A stretch of DNA of 64,000 nt from Mugil cephalus (lineage: Eukaryota; Chordata; Actinopteri; Mugiliformes; Mugilidae), in contig NC_061771.1 in the NCBI RefSeq assembly GCF_022458985.1, positions 20,781,501 to 20,845,500 on the forward strand, read 5' to 3'. The position numbers and the translations under genes were made by a program. This document shows, piece by piece, positions 1 through 11,276 of this stretch. A model generated the notes under the pieces. It saw nothing but the letters and a program-made list of their open reading frames with translations. It did no database searches and was not told where the DNA came from. Within the stretch, counting starts at the first letter, position 1, and the number at the start of each line of letters is the position of its first letter.

Positions 1-1074
1 TATTTAAGCCAGATTCTGACCCTGCCATCTGAATGTCGCAGCTAAAATCGAGAATTGTCAGACCAGGCAACGTTTTTCCAATCTTCTATTGTCCAATTTT
101 GTTGAGCCTGTGTGAGCTGTAGTCTCAGTTTTCTGTTCTTAGCCGACAGGAGTGGCACACGGTGTGGTCTTCTGCTGCTGTAGCCCATCTTCTACAAGGT
201 TTGACGTGTTGTGCATTCAGAGATGGTATTCTACATTCCTTGGTTGTAACCAGTGGTTATTTGAGTTGCTGTTGCCTTTCTGTCATCTCTAACCAGTCTG
301 CCCATTCTCCTCTGATCTCTCACATCAACCATTCTCTCTAAACCCTAGAGATGGTTGTGCATGAATGTCCCAGCCACTACATGGGGTTGACTTTGAATGG
401 CTGACACTGTGTACCGTGCCTCTCTGAGCTTCGTTACTAATTGTGAAGTGTTGACACACAACACACCTTTGTGTTATAGTCTCAGGTGAGATGGGCTGTT
501 CTGGCCACCTGAAGCGTCAGTCACTGCTATACTTTCATATATCAAGTATTATTTGGACTATTGCCTGGTCCTCACTCTCTGTTCACAAGATCATTTGTTG
601 CTTTCTGATCCATTTGCCTGTAATAGCCTGGGAGTAATAGGTCATTTGTCCACTGAAAAGGTTAAATTAGTTAAAACCAGTTTTTCTTGTGAATGTCTTT
701 TCCAGATGTTGGTCTGGTGCCAAGTTGTTTATATTCAAGCCAGGTGTTTATATTTGTTTTGGAGAACTTCCAGGAGGAAGAACTGGTTCTTCTGCTGCTG
801 TAGTCCATCTTCTTCAAGGTTTGACGTGTTGTGCATTCAGAGATGGTATTCTGCAATTCTTGGTTGTAACCAGTGATTATTTGAGTTACTGTTGCCTTGG
901 AGAACTGGTTCTTCCCCCACTTGGTTTCTGCTGGAAGTAATCCATATTCTTCACCTTGTACAATCGACTGTCTTTACAAGTTCACAGTCAAAGCTGATTC
1001 CCTTTTCTTTGAGGCAGATCTTCTCACAATGTTTCATTTTTTGAATGAGCTACAATGCTTGATTGTATACACCA
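1..1074 (-). mobile_element. Decayed Tc1/mariner-like transposon, cut by the left window edge
   Basis: The sequence is the reverse complement of the element at 33745-35037, which encodes recognisable Tc1 transposase pieces. Here only the 5' part of the transposase gene and the 5' end remain, with stops in all frames. A segment of about 75 bases (roughly 160-235) recurs at 778-855, so the element carries an internal duplication. It abuts a MITE arm at 1075, the same junction seen at 33740. Inactive. Class assignment rests on comparison with the second copy. Confidence 0.7.
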
Positions 1075-1170
1075 ATCAGCCACAACATTATTTGTGTGAT
1101 TGTTACTTAGACATGTACCATCCACCTAGACCAGACCAGACACCCCCACCCCATAGCAATGACACTCCTT
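1075..1170 (-). mobile_element. MITE arm of the ATCAGCCATAACATTATGAC family
   Basis: The terminal motif CAATCAGCCACAACATTA is followed by the internal tract seen in the full-length member at 18352-18662 (a GGGGGTGTCTGGTCTGG-like stretch in reverse complement). Only one arm is present. The family recurs at least seven more times in the window. Confidence 0.65.
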
Positions 1171-1267
1171 GATGGCAGATATGTCAAAATGTGACTCAAA
1201 TTTGCTCATGTGGAGACATCTATATTCGACACATGAATTGTACACTTACCAAATGTCTACGTCGTGC

Positions 1268-1315
1268 AAAATGGTCATACAGTTGAGTCTGCAAACTCAA
1301 CTGTATGACCATTTT
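1268..1315. repeat. Perfect inverted repeat, 20-base arms and 8-base loop
   Basis: Bases 1268-1287 and 1296-1315 are exact reverse complements around the loop TCTGCAAA. The right arm is ordinary sequence of the dispersed repeat that follows (also near 11860-11900 and 28530-28570). The left arm is therefore probably a secondary inverted copy of it. The hairpin is seen directly; its origin is inferred. Confidence 0.9.
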
Positions 1316-1765
1316 GGAGGATGTAGTTTGTTGACTGAGCCGCTACTTTGCCTAACGATTCAAATTACACAGCTTTTCATGTTGTTTTTTATTTTTTCAG
1401 AAACACCTCATCAAAGTCGTCTTTAGGGGTTTTAGGATTTATTTTTCTGAGTTAGGCTTGAGGACTTTTCAAATCTTGCAAATGCTAAATTGCACGTGTA
1501 TGGCATTTATAATAGTTTAAATGTTAACTACATGGTGTGGTCATTCAGGCTGGTGTTTGAATGTAACAAAAGTCATTGCAGCTTGTGTGCTATTTTTGTA
1601 GTGCTTATCTTCATGAGTGCACTCAGTTCCTACAGTCTGATCAAATATAATAAAGCAAACCAAAACTCACTTGTCTCCCTGGTTGGAGTTAGGAGCTTTG
1701 AAAAGCTTGTCAGCAACCAAAATAAATACATTTGCAGCACACAGCAACAACATTTGTTGTATGCG
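1291..1765 (+). repeat. Dispersed repeat, inverted relative to copies at 11.4 and 28.1 kb
   Basis: Long stretches match the reverse complement of 11540-11900 and 28190-28570, including the AAACACCTCATCAAAGTCGT segment shared with the 28 kb copy. No intact coding frame is seen; the short open frames are broken differently in each copy. I cannot name the family. Confidence 0.75.
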
Positions 1766-2079
1766 TTGTGCGTATCTTCTACATACACACGTGTCCTTGT
1801 GAGGAATACAGTAGATTTACTTTTGATTTCAGTACTCTCCCTCTGTGTTCCAGTAGCATATGCCTGGTGAAGGCCCATCATATCAAACATCATATTGTAA
1901 TCAATCTAATGACATTATAATCAGAGATATCAGTGTAATCATTATAACATTATGATAAAACATGACCTCTTTGTCATCTGCTTCTGTTTTTCATTTATCT
2001 TCTTAGCACATTACAGGCTTTATAAATTACACTACACTTGTAGATATATTGTTTTTGTAAATACACAATTTTCCGTTTG

Positions 2080-2578
2080 TAAAAACAAAAAAAGACATTT
2101 GTAAAACTGAAAATTCTGCTTGTGAAGTATGACTCAGCATTTGTGGATCATCAATCACACACACGCATCTCTTTCCTCGCGCATTTTTGAGACATTCTTG
2201 TTGAAAATCCACACAGATCCACAAACAAATAGCTTGTGATTGGCAAATGGCCTGCCCTCCTCACCAGTAGGTGGCAGTGTTGTTGTATGCATACAAATAT
2301 TCTTTCCACAAATAGAAATCAAGGATTTGTAACTTGTTTGTTGGTTTTTACCACTAAATGTGTATTCGTAAAACAAAAAAGCCATTTGTAAAACTGAAAG
2401 TTCTGCTTGTGAAGTATGACTTAGCATTTGTGGATCATCAATCACACACATGCATCTCTTTCCTCGGTTACGTATTTCTGAGACATTCTTGTCGAAGATC
2501 CACACAGATCCACAAACAAATATCTCGTGATTCATAAATGGCCCGTCCTCCTCAACCAGCAGTGTTGTTCTATGCATT
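2080..2578. repeat. Two-unit tandem duplication, period about 287 bases
   Basis: A unit starting with GTAAAACTGAAA at 2101 recurs at 2388 and can be followed through CATTTGTGGATCATCAATCA and the CACACAGATCCACAAACAAAT segment in both. The two units differ by scattered substitutions and small indels. The open frame across them has no recognisable domain. Confidence 0.85.
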
Positions 2579-2579
2579 G

Positions 2580-3930
2580 ATGTAGCTATGGTTTACACTC
2601 TGCTTAAGCGGACTTCACTTTCGATTTCACGGTAAAACCATGACTGACGATGGAGAGCAGCCACCATCCTCTGTAAGTAACAGCTACTTTTCCTTGCCCT
2701 ACATTACATTGGCACCTATACCGTGAAAATTAAATGAAAACAATGATTTTCTGTTTCAATATTAGTATGGATAGTTAGTAGTTTATAGGACAGTTTGTTT
2801 AACTAGTCAGGAATGATAATATAATACATATTATATTGATGATGTGAGGCATGCAGAGCTAGTTCAGACAAGACAACAAATCCTAATCAGTCAAAAATCA
2901 AAATGCTCTCCTCATCTGAGAAAGGCGGGCTATTTAAATCCTCTACTTTCCCGATAATTCCTGGCTACTCTGCTACTTGTTGCTGCAACTGCTCGTACTG
3001 CTTGCTGTTGCTCTGGCTGTCTGTGAAATTTCTCAGTCCCACCACCTCCCCAGCATCCATGTGTGGGCTCTGTTTCTATGATACCCTGCATGGGAATGCT
3101 ATTCATTCCCTGTAAAGTCTGCCAAGCATAGTACTCATTGGGAAATGAATAAAACACACACAGACCAGCCACCAAGAAGATGAAAAGAGAGAAAGACGTG
3201 GAGAGGTATGAGCAGCACAACAGAATGAAGAACAAGAGGGCAGAGCAAGATCCGGTGGTCCTCCAAAAGTTGTCATCAGTGCCTGATGCTGAGCCTGCGC
3301 CGCCTGCTGAGGATGAGCAACAGTGTCAAAACAGGGCGTGCAAGGAAAGGTTTGAAAGATTACAAGGGAATGTAACTATCTCAGGGAGGAAAACCAAATG
3401 TTTACAAGACATTAAATCAGGAACATCTGATGAATTGGCTTTTGAAAATCATGATGAAAAAGTGAAAAGAATGACCAAGACCTGATGACCTGTTTGTGTA
3501 GGCTGCCGTCGACAGGAGGTTTTTGTTTTTGTCATTTTACTTTGCTTTTAAGACCTGAAGGTGAAAAGACAGTGGCCCATGTGTGTGAAACTATTTAGTT
3601 TCAGTGCATTGGCGGATGCGCGCAGCTTGTGACAATCGGCGACATGTGCACAATAAAACAATACTGAGCAAACCAACCAAATAGTGTGGCTGAACTTTGG
3701 AGTGGGGCGAGGCGGGGATCAGGAAATTGTGTGGATTGCACAAAGGATAACAACAACCTTCAGTTGTAACTAATAGAGCTTTTTTTTTTTTTCAACATTT
3801 CACGATTATGGTTCTCGCAAGTCTATGGAACCATAATCAGTAAAGAAATTTTATGAAGGTTTTAACAGAAAGTTACAACCTTGACAGTGAAGTTCCCCTC
3901 AGCATTTTATCCTGTTTGACAATACATGAA
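2580..3930. other. Intergenic stretch without a recognised gene
   Basis: The sequence is mostly AT-rich and unique in appearance, with one uncertain open frame at 3180-3485 described separately. A T-run lies near 3780-3792. I see no splice-supported exon or known repeat. Confidence 0.5.
3180..3485 (+). CDS. Uncertain small open frame, 101 residues
   Basis: A frame from ATG at 3180 to a stop at 3483-3485 gives a very hydrophilic, lysine- and glutamate-rich product with a short PDAEPAPPAED segment. No family is recognised, and there is no signal peptide or membrane segment. It is GC-richer than its surroundings, which is why it is listed, but no promoter, splice or conservation evidence supports translation. 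It may equally be a chance frame or a 3' exon of something unseen. Confidence 0.15.
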   Translation: MKREKDVERYEQHNRMKNKRAEQDPVVLQKLSSVPDAEPAPPAEDEQQCQNRACKERFERLQGNVTISGRKTKCLQDIKSGTSDELAFENHDEKVKRMTKT

Positions 3931-4041
3931 ATGTGTAGGAGTTCTTGTTTTGTGAGGCCACAGCGATGCTGTGAGCTTCAAATTCCAGCTGCTTCAACCT
4001 TGAGTCCAAAGTTCACACCACATATGAAGAAAGAGGCAGCT

Positions 4042-4165
4042 GCCTTCAAGGAGTGTCGTTGCTATGGAGTGGGGGTGTCTGGTCTGGTCTAGATGGGTTC
4101 TACATGTGGTTATTTACTTCTCCTGTCAGTGGTCATAATGTTATGGCTCATTAGTGTATATACAA
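4042..4165 (+). mobile_element. Internally deleted MITE, same family as 18352-18662
   Basis: It keeps the GAGTGGGGGTGTCTGGTC core and the right terminus around GTCATAATGTTATGGCTCAT, but lacks the left arm and the segment after TTCTACATGT that the copy at 18352 retains. It sits at the equivalent place in the segmental duplication. Confidence 0.7.
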
Positions 4166-4409
4166 AGAAAATAGAAATGCATTGATGCAACATGTAGGAA
4201 ATGATTCTTCATCTTTTGTACCAAAAAAAGTCACTCATGACTAGTTGAGAACAGTCATGTGAGTCTTTTTTATTAATCATTTTAAAAGTGTCATTCCAGA
4301 TTGCAAATATTTTCAAACAAAAAATTAATAAATAATAAATCAACAGGATTCTTCAACTCATGATAAAATTGTTCAAATCTTGCGCAACATCATCCAATGA
4401 CATTTCAGT

Positions 4410-4415
4410 TTTATT
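4410..4415 (-). promoter_or_regulatory. Candidate polyadenylation signal for galactosyltransferase copy 1
   Basis: An AATAAA hexamer on the minus strand lies about 155 bases past the stop codon. In copy B the equivalent bases (around 19567-19590) are replaced by unrelated sequence lacking the hexamer, so the two genes may use different 3' ends. Position-based inference only. Confidence 0.35.
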
Positions 4416-4569
4416 GTGTCACATAAAGAGACACAATAAAGTTATTCTTAGCAGGGTTGTAAAGTGGTTGTTGGTGATCTGATCTGATAACAGGAAAAAT
4501 CTTCTACCCAAGAATCTTTCACAATAAATACCTGCTCTGTTCCTCCCACCACCACCAACAGCCTTAAAT

Positions 4570-5625
4570 TCACTCTTGGTTAACCTGCGCAATTGAGCAC
4601 GGTTGTTCCTTCCTACTTCTCTCCCAGTACCACTTCATCTGCGAGAGCATTTTTGTCATCGTAGCAATCGCTTCTGAAAGATCGCAGCGGCTCAGAGGAT
4701 GCTTGGGATCAACGAGGAACGTTTTTTGCGTAGGGGGGTCCGTGGGAGAGATGCCGAGGCGTTTCAGACACATGCCCAGGTAGGCGTCTTCAATATAGAT
4801 AGGTTTGATCTGAGGTGAAATTCTCAAGATCTTTGCAGGGAGATCCAGAGACATGACGTAGGCCATGCCCAGAGGATACGGGGGATACTCTGGCTCGGGG
4901 ATCACATCTGTCGGCATGTAAAACTTCATGGATGGGTTTCTTAAAACCGGGCTGTGCCACCACACCAAGCCTGTCATGTAATTTTCCTTTGACGTGCCAG
5001 GATCCAGTAACAGTTTGACCAAATTTTTCACATTAAGAAACACATCTGAGTCAATCTTTATGACAAAGGAAGACTTGTCACAGTTCTTCGCCAGCCACTC
5101 CAACATGACCATAGTCTTGATGGTCAGATTGCGGTAGCTGTCCTGGAAGTTACTCTGAATCAGGTCATGATGCTGCTGGTTCTCCTCTTTAAGTCTCTCC
5201 TGCTGCTGCTCAGCATTGTCTCCTCTGGGGAGGCCCAGTATGAAGACAGTCTCAACCAGCTGACCTAGAACCAGCTTTTCACTTCCCCATGTCTCCCGGA
5301 TGGCGTTCCTACTCTCCACGTTGCTCGGTGCAACAGGAACCATAAGGATCAGAAATGGGGTCGTGGTCTTGCATGTAGGCGTGTCGTCCATGACGAATGT
5401 GTAATTTCGTGGGTAAGCCACATGATACGGCCCAGGATCCTCCCACTGCGGTTCTGCTGCTGTTGTTCCCGTTGTTGTTGTTGATGGAGATTTCCTGTGA
5501 ATCGGCAGGTTCCATCTTCTTACCAGTCTGTTACTATTTACAGCATTTAGATAAAAGAACAAGGCTGCCACTGCTCCCAGGATGCAGCTCAAGATTGTTT
5601 TTAGTGTCTTCCTTCTTCTGTCCAT
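4570..5625 (-). CDS. Beta-1,3-galactosyltransferase-like enzyme, tandem copy 1
   Basis: A complete 351-residue type II membrane glycosyltransferase of family GT31 (Galactosyl_T). It has a short basic cytoplasmic start, one membrane anchor (about residues 10-28), a Ser/Thr-rich stem (about 47-60), then the catalytic domain. Visible family motifs are RNAIRETWG (106-114), the metal-binding DSD (192-194) in KIDSDVF, and EDAYLG (279-284). Family enzymes transfer galactose (some GlcNAc) from UDP-sugar in beta-1,3 linkage in the Golgi; donor and acceptor cannot be read here. I chose the ATG at 5625, not the one at 5649: a CTCTTTTCTCTGCAG acceptor lies just upstream, and the outer ATG is ACG in copy 2. 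The coding region is thus a single exon with an unseen 5' untranslated exon. The protein is 97.7% identical to copy 2. Confidence 0.93.
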   Translation of the reverse strand: MDRRRKTLKTILSCILGAVAALFFYLNAVNSNRLVRRWNLPIHRKSPSTTTTGTTAAEPQWEDPGPYHVAYPRNYTFVMDDTPTCKTTTPFLILMVPVAPSNVESRNAIRETWGSEKLVLGQLVETVFILGLPRGDNAEQQQERLKEENQQHHDLIQSNFQDSYRNLTIKTMVMLEWLAKNCDKSSFVIKIDSDVFLNVKNLVKLLLDPGTSKENYMTGLVWWHSPVLRNPSMKFYMPTDVIPEPEYPPYPLGMAYVMSLDLPAKILRISPQIKPIYIEDAYLGMCLKRLGISPTDPPTQKTFLVDPKHPLSRCDLSEAIATMTKMLSQMKWYWERSRKEQPCSIAQVNQE

Positions 5626-6639
5626 TAAAACTGCAGAGAAAAGAGACATGTGTTATCACATAAGAGAAGATATAGAGTACAAGTACATCATGAAAACATT
5701 TACATTTATTGAACTATCCCCTTACAAAACATTTCATGAACAACTTTAAATGTCTTATGAAAAATAAGTGCAATTCCGATGCACTGAGTGTATGCCTGCG
5801 CCTACTAGTGAGGTTGGTAACAAGTCTGTCCAGACGCATAAATGTATTGTTCTGACTCCTGTCAGGGAAAAGCCAGAGCCGTGTATTAGAGAGAGTCTGT
5901 TCAACTAGGGAATGGACCGTCTGAGCTATCCCGCTATGCTGATTGGTTCTGAGCTGGTCACGTGTTTCATGGGCGCCATGTTAGATGCATCTAACCAATA
6001 TCCACCAATAGAGAAGTAGCAATAATATAGAATAAAATTGGATTAAAATTTAAAATGTGAAGCACAGGATCAGGAAAGAATGGGGGAAACGCCACTGTTT
6101 CCCCCGTGAACAAAAACGGAAAAAGTTATGGGAGCAGAAGATTAAAAGGAAGAACTGGATGTCAACTGATTTCTCCTTATCATGTGAGGTAAATGTCAAT
6201 GTCTCTTTGATGTTTGTTAAGATTTTATACAGAAAAAATAAAGTCATACCATCATTAATAGTTGAGTTTAATCCAGACTAGTTAGTCATCTAGTCATTAA
6301 AACACGGTACTAAAATTCAAAAGCTAACTAGCTAAAACACAAATAACACAAATAACTTTGAACATAAAAACATTCTCAGCAAAAAAAAACAGAAAAAGTT
6401 ATGAGAAAAGAAGATCAAAAGGAAGAACGGGATGTCAGATGATTTATCCTTATTATATATGAGGTAAATGTCAACGTGTCTCTTTGTTAAATCTGTGTTA
6501 AGATTTTATATAGGAAAAATAGTAAATAGTTAACTTTAATCCAGACTAATTTGGTAAATATAGACACAGACAAAAATAAATACCAGATGACGAGACAATC
6601 ACATCATTAAAACATGGTAATAAAATTCAAAAGCTAACT

Positions 6640-6960
6640 CGCTAAAACACATACAAACTATTTTTGCTTTACTGTAACTGCACCACAAGTGTGCTGTACA
6701 GAGCAGTGCGTGTGCAGTAAGATCTGAAGAGGGCTTTCTTCACATCATCAGTCCACACATTCGCCTGTGCATACAAACACTAGCACTGCACATCATCATC
6801 ATCATCACATAAATGATCTCTGATGATGTGGCCAAAGTATCTTACCTTCTTCACTTGATCAGACAGAAGGAACAATGGAAAGTCCAGCTTCTGGTATTCT
6901 TGAGTTTTAAAAATCATAACACTCTTCTCAGAGTAAAACTTAATGCACGCCAGCACTACA
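6640..6960 (-). mobile_element. LINE fragment (post-RT region), copy in duplication A
   Basis: Reverse-strand translation gives VRYFGHIIRDHLCDDDDD followed, after a stop, by ADVKKALF-like text. I recognise this as the region after the reverse transcriptase of an abundant fish non-LTR retrotransposon. Frames are broken. The same piece is at 21650-21990, so it predates the segmental duplication. Confidence 0.6.
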
Positions 6961-7134
6961 AGGAGACAGAACAACCAGATTATTAGCATACATCAGATGG
7001 TTAATTAACTACTAGCACTAACAGGACAGCCAGCATAGATTCAGGTAATATGTCATCATTAAAAACCCAGGAAAACACATCTCAAGCAAAACTGAGAAAC
7101 TCTGTGGCTAGCATGCTTAAAATGTTCTGCTGTT

Positions 7135-7205
7135 ATGCCAGCTGGGATAGGCTCCAGCAACCCCTGCGACCCTAGTGCAGGATTAAGCGGTACGGAACAC
7201 GAGAT
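7135..7205 (+). repeat. Tail of a common fish interspersed repeat
   Basis: The motif GCTGGGATAGGCTCCAGCA followed by an AAGCGGTACGGA-like end is shared in related form with 13275-13335, 29965-30050 and 59045-59108. Only the tail is present. Confidence 0.55.
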
Positions 7206-7439
7206 GAAATGAAACTAGCTTGTTATCTTCACAGAATTGTCTGAAATATCAGCATTCATATCACCCATGACAAATATACATGTATAAGCACTTTCTTTAA
7301 TAAATGAACTTATAATAGCAAGTATGTTCAGGTATTCATCCTCATTTCCATAACATTCATAAGGAGTATACACATTTAAAATTCCAAAAACATTCGGTTT
7401 AATACAATTTTATCATTCAGATGGCCAGTTTTACATCAT

Positions 7440-7803
7440 TCACTAGAGATCACTGAAGGTGTGCCACAAGGCTCGGTCTTGGGTCCTGTTTTATTCTCTA
7501 TCTATATAAACAATCTTTGTGTCAATACGTCTACTGCTGCCTATCAATTCTATGCTGTAGTGCATGCATTTGAGTGGTTACGGTCTGCTTTTACTGTTGT
7601 CCAGCCCCCCTGCAAAGTCTCAATTTGCCAACAAATCTAAAATCATGGTTTTCTCAAAAGCTTCTTATTTCAATGGAAATATATCCACTAATAATACTAC
7701 TTTAGGTATCCCAATCCAGATTATTACCAGTTACAAATACTTGGGGTTCCTTTTAGATCAGGAGCTCTCTTTTAAATTATATATTGAAAACCTGGTCAAA
7801 TAA
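7440..7803 (+). mobile_element. LINE reverse-transcriptase fragment (Rex1-like)
   Basis: Translation shows the RT signature [20 protein letters not shown], then, after a frameshift and loss of the YADD box, thumb-region text (SYKYLGFLLDQELSF). A 79-residue open frame at 7564-7803 is just the 3' part. It resembles the family whose upstream parts lie at 22085-24250. Dead fragment. Confidence 0.75.
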
Positions 7804-7809
7804 ATAAAT

Positions 7810-8970
7810 AAAGAACTCAGACTTGGGTCAGCTTGGTTTCTATTATAGAAGTTGCTTGTGTTTCTCTCAACGAGCTTCTAAACTACCTCTGATCGACTTA
7901 TGGCTAGCTTGCTGTTATAATGATAATACCAATGATAATGCCAAATAACAGTAAGACTAGTTCATTTTTCACTATTACTGAGTGATAATAATTAAGTAAT
8001 TTCAAACTATTTTTTCAAACTTTGTTTATTGAGCTTTTTACATACAGAACACAGAACACACAATACAGACACTCAGAAACCCAGCCCTCATCTCCCACCC
8101 CAGAAAGTACATAAATGAAGACTTACAAAAATAATAAATAAATAAAAGGGAAAAAAATCAACGGACACCTCAAGGATCTCCGAGATTGTTGTGAACACTG
8201 AGGTCCAAAAAGTTGTCAGCTTGGAACAACTCCAGACCGGTGTATATATGAAGATGGGGTCATTTTACCACAATTACATGCTGGATCGATATCTGGGAAC
8301 CTCTCTGATAACTTCTCTTTGGCCCAGTGTGCCCGATGTAATATTGTGCATTGTACATGTACAAACGCACGTACATGTCTAATTACAGTTAAACACTGTT
8401 GTTAGAAGGTGGTTTGAAAGAGGACATGATATTTGTCCTCTTTATTTGTGTGAGTGACTGTATTTTATATTTGTTTTTATTTGTTATTATTATCATATTT
8501 TATTTATTCCAGTCCCGTTTTATATGGAAAATGCAGGTTGTGGGACTGCACCATTTTTGCAAATGTTTGCTAGGTTGACCTAACGCTAGCTACGAACATT
8601 AGGCCGTCAGCTCGCGGACGGAGGGAATATGAGCACATTAGCTAAATTCCTCCCGGTTAGAAAACTTTTGGAGCGAAAGCCTGTACGTGCATAGTTACCC
8701 GGTTATCTCCAGTCTCTCATCCACACCTCTATGTAAGCTAAGGCTTTTCGTAGTGTGCGAGCGCTCGGCTAATACATTGACTCTTTTGCTCAGCAGCCAC
8801 TGTGGCTCAGCGTTTTTATTGGGTTTAATTAGACCTGGAAGAGTTTTGTTGCTAAGAATCTGATGCTTGAAGGAAGCTTGACCCCAGTATCACTGATGTG
8901 AGACGGTCGCATGATTTGAATGGAATACAAGATAATGTTGTAAACTAAAATACAATTAATGGTTGTTTCT
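7810..8970. other. No gene recognised; AT-rich with faint repeat traces
   Basis: A TTTGTTTATTGAGC tract near 8023-8036 followed by an ACAGAACACA-rich tract resembles the 3' end of a LINE inserted in reverse. The rest has no open frame of interest and no motif that I can assign. Confidence 0.4.
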
Positions 8971-8974
8971 AATA

Positions 8975-9150
8975 TAAAACAACAATACATTGCTGTAATG
9001 TATGTACACCGAAAACTTGTAAAAAGTTTCCAGTAATATACTGTAATTATTTTTTACAGTAATTAACAACACTTTTACAGCATTTATTGGAAACTTTTTT
9101 GCCTGGTATTTACTGTAAATTCTACAAGAAATTCGTTACAGTGCAGTAAT
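8975..9150. mobile_element. Short palindromic MITE-like repeat with TTTACAG/CTGTAAA motifs
   Basis: Repeated TACTGTAA, TTTACAG and GGAAACTTTTT / AAAAAGTTTCC blocks form a partly self-complementary tract. Such tracts are typical of non-autonomous DNA elements in fish. Family not determined. Confidence 0.45.
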
Positions 9151-9243
9151 CACTAACTGGCAGACTGACGGAAACGTGGCTTCCAATTTGCAGTTATCGG
9201 ATGACTACTGCCCTAGTATAGAAAGAGAGAGAAAAAAATAAAA

Positions 9244-9530
9244 ATAAAATGGTATCAGTATCGGTGATAGCCCTGTACTTACTTGGTATCCAGTGGAAAT
9301 AAAAATTACCAGTATTTCCTGTCCCTAGTCTCAGTCTTTTATAGTTATTTATAACCTTGCGGCAGTAAACTGAATTAAAAAAAAAAAAAAAAAAATATGA
9401 TATCGTTACATTTATTACAAAGCCAAATATTATTTTCAATGCCAAATTCTTTTTTTAGTGCTGAAGACTAAAGTCCGGCCCCATAAACCAACATGTGAAG
9501 GTCAATAAACACAGACAGTCCCAAGGAACA
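9244..9530. repeat. Dispersed repeat, copy 1 (second copy 27474-27765)
   Basis: Collinear similarity runs through TATCGGTGATAGCCCTGTACT, a poly(A) run (from about 9376), TTTATTACAAAGCCAA, and AAAGTCCGGCC. Open frames on the minus strand are short and low-complexity. Probably a DNA transposon remnant. Confidence 0.65.
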
Positions 9531-11276
9531 CCTTTGCCATTGATGACACTCCTGACGTATTAACAAGAAAAGCGGCGCATGCACGAATGAAATATCTTTT
9601 TATTAACCATTTATACCCTCTGTAAAAGCACGCCAATTTTCAGTTACTGTAACTCACAGTTGTTTGCGCTATTGACAATATTCAAAGGGTGGCTGAATAC
9701 TGGGAAGTTGTGCTTTTGTTTGGAAGAGCTTCGTGACATCTCAAGGGTATAACTCAAGGGTATAGCTCTGGGGCTCCGTGATCGTGTTTGCTCCTCAGCC
9801 TGAAGCATGTGGAGCATTGACTGTGTATGCCATGTCTGTGGTGTATACTGGTCTGGAGCCGACAGCAGTGGTGCGTCACCATTACCGTAATGGCAGCTTT
9901 TTTTCCAGAAAGCGCAATTTTGTCCATCGTGAGTTACGCCATTCAAATACCGCAAGGGTCATTCCAGAATTTGAGGACAATTTGGGCATGAAAACCGTAG
10001 AAAAATCTATCCTCCATTTTTTTTTTGTCACATATTTAAGAAAACCATGTAATAACCCATCAAATAATTTGAATCGTTCAGCTCAAGCATCAACGGTACA
10101 CTTTTTATGACATGTTATATTTGTTTTGGGCTGTGTTTAGTGCAACCCTGTTACAAATACTCATGAACCTGAAAAAGTTTATTTAAAAAAAAAAGAACTA
10201 ATTAAATCTTTCACCATTACATAAGTCACATTCACATTGAATAATCATTTAATTTCAGATAAAACTTGTTTTGTTTTTTGTTTTGTTTTTTAATTTAAGC
10301 AACTTTTGAAGTCTAGCTTACCCAACATTTCAATAGTAATTTGCTTTCTTAAAATTTATTTCAGTATTGGTTTTCCAATATTGGCTCAAAAACATTATAC
10401 ATCAAATCATTTAAACTACTAAAAGGTCAAGAGGACCTCATGAGTTTAAAAGATCATTTCAGATTATTTTAAGAATAATAACATGGTAGCAGGGTTGGAA
10501 TTACAGTAACAGGGCTGCACTGAGTAACGGTTGAATGGACACATGAATTTTGATTGTAAATCATTACATAAATATGACAAATAAATACTCAGGACCACAG
10601 AAGTGCTGTTAAATAACATTTTACAGATTTAAAAAAAATTGCAGTTGTAAATATTCTAAATATGAACACTTGAAAACACTTGCGTTCATGCTAAATGAAT
10701 AATTCCTTTCAGGAAGTTATTGCAACATTGACCTGGTGGCAATAAAAGAAGGAAAAATACAGTTTATATTCTGAAAAATATGGTAATGCATTTAAAACAA
10801 GTAAATTAAGATAAATTATACATACAGATTTTATTTTGGATTCTCCCTTCTGAGGGAACTACATGAGATACAACCCTGCTACTGTAATTACAATAACAGG
10901 GTTGCAAATAACAGGGTTAATCAATGCAAATGTTAGCTTTTTTCCAGTAATACATGCTAGATGTGCTTTGTCATGGTACAGTAAGCGTCAAAGACATAAT
11001 TAGTTATATTAATAAATACTGAAAAACTTTGAATTAAGTTGTATTTTTCTGATAATCTGAGTAACAGGATTGCGTTGGTTAGAGTGACACACTGAATGTA
11101 GAATGGAAAGACTTTTTTTGGTGTGGGACAGAAAATGTCCACCAATTTTTGAATGACTTGCAAGCTTCTTTGTGTGCGCAGACGGATATTCAGGTTTTAA
11201 AGGGTTGATATTAGAATTTTAACGGGCCTGGGATGAACCGTCACTGTGTCCGTGCCCGGACCAGGGTCCCCCATGT
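9531..11276. other. No gene recognised; recurring ACAGGGTTG-type motifs
   Basis: Between about 10490 and 11070 the motif AACAGGG(T/C)TGCA and its variants appear several times in a very AT-rich background. This suggests a degenerate repetitive element. No supported exon is seen. Confidence 0.4.

Larger units (their letters stand above)
3934..6910. repeat. Segmental duplication, copy A (carries galactosyltransferase copy 1)
   Basis: It is collinear and in the same orientation as 18200-22000. Similarity begins at TGTAGGAGTTCT (3934 and 18200) and ends after CTTGAGTTTTAA (about 6910 and 22000). Copy A is shorter: it has an internally deleted MITE at about 4042-4165 and lacks the 640-base segment found at 18855-19498 in copy B. 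The coding parts differ at 14 of 1056 bases, so the duplication is recent or has been homogenised by gene conversion. Confidence 0.92.

Noticed and set aside
5626-5649. Eight-residue N-terminal extension of galactosyltransferase copy 1
   Set aside because: It lies across a TCTCTGCAG acceptor, and the ATG is ACG in copy 2.
6780-6989. Possible first exon of galactosyltransferase copy 1, because of a consensus donor AAGGTAAGA
   Set aside because: The translation around it (VRYFGHIIRDHLCDDDDD) is LINE text. The donor match is coincidental.
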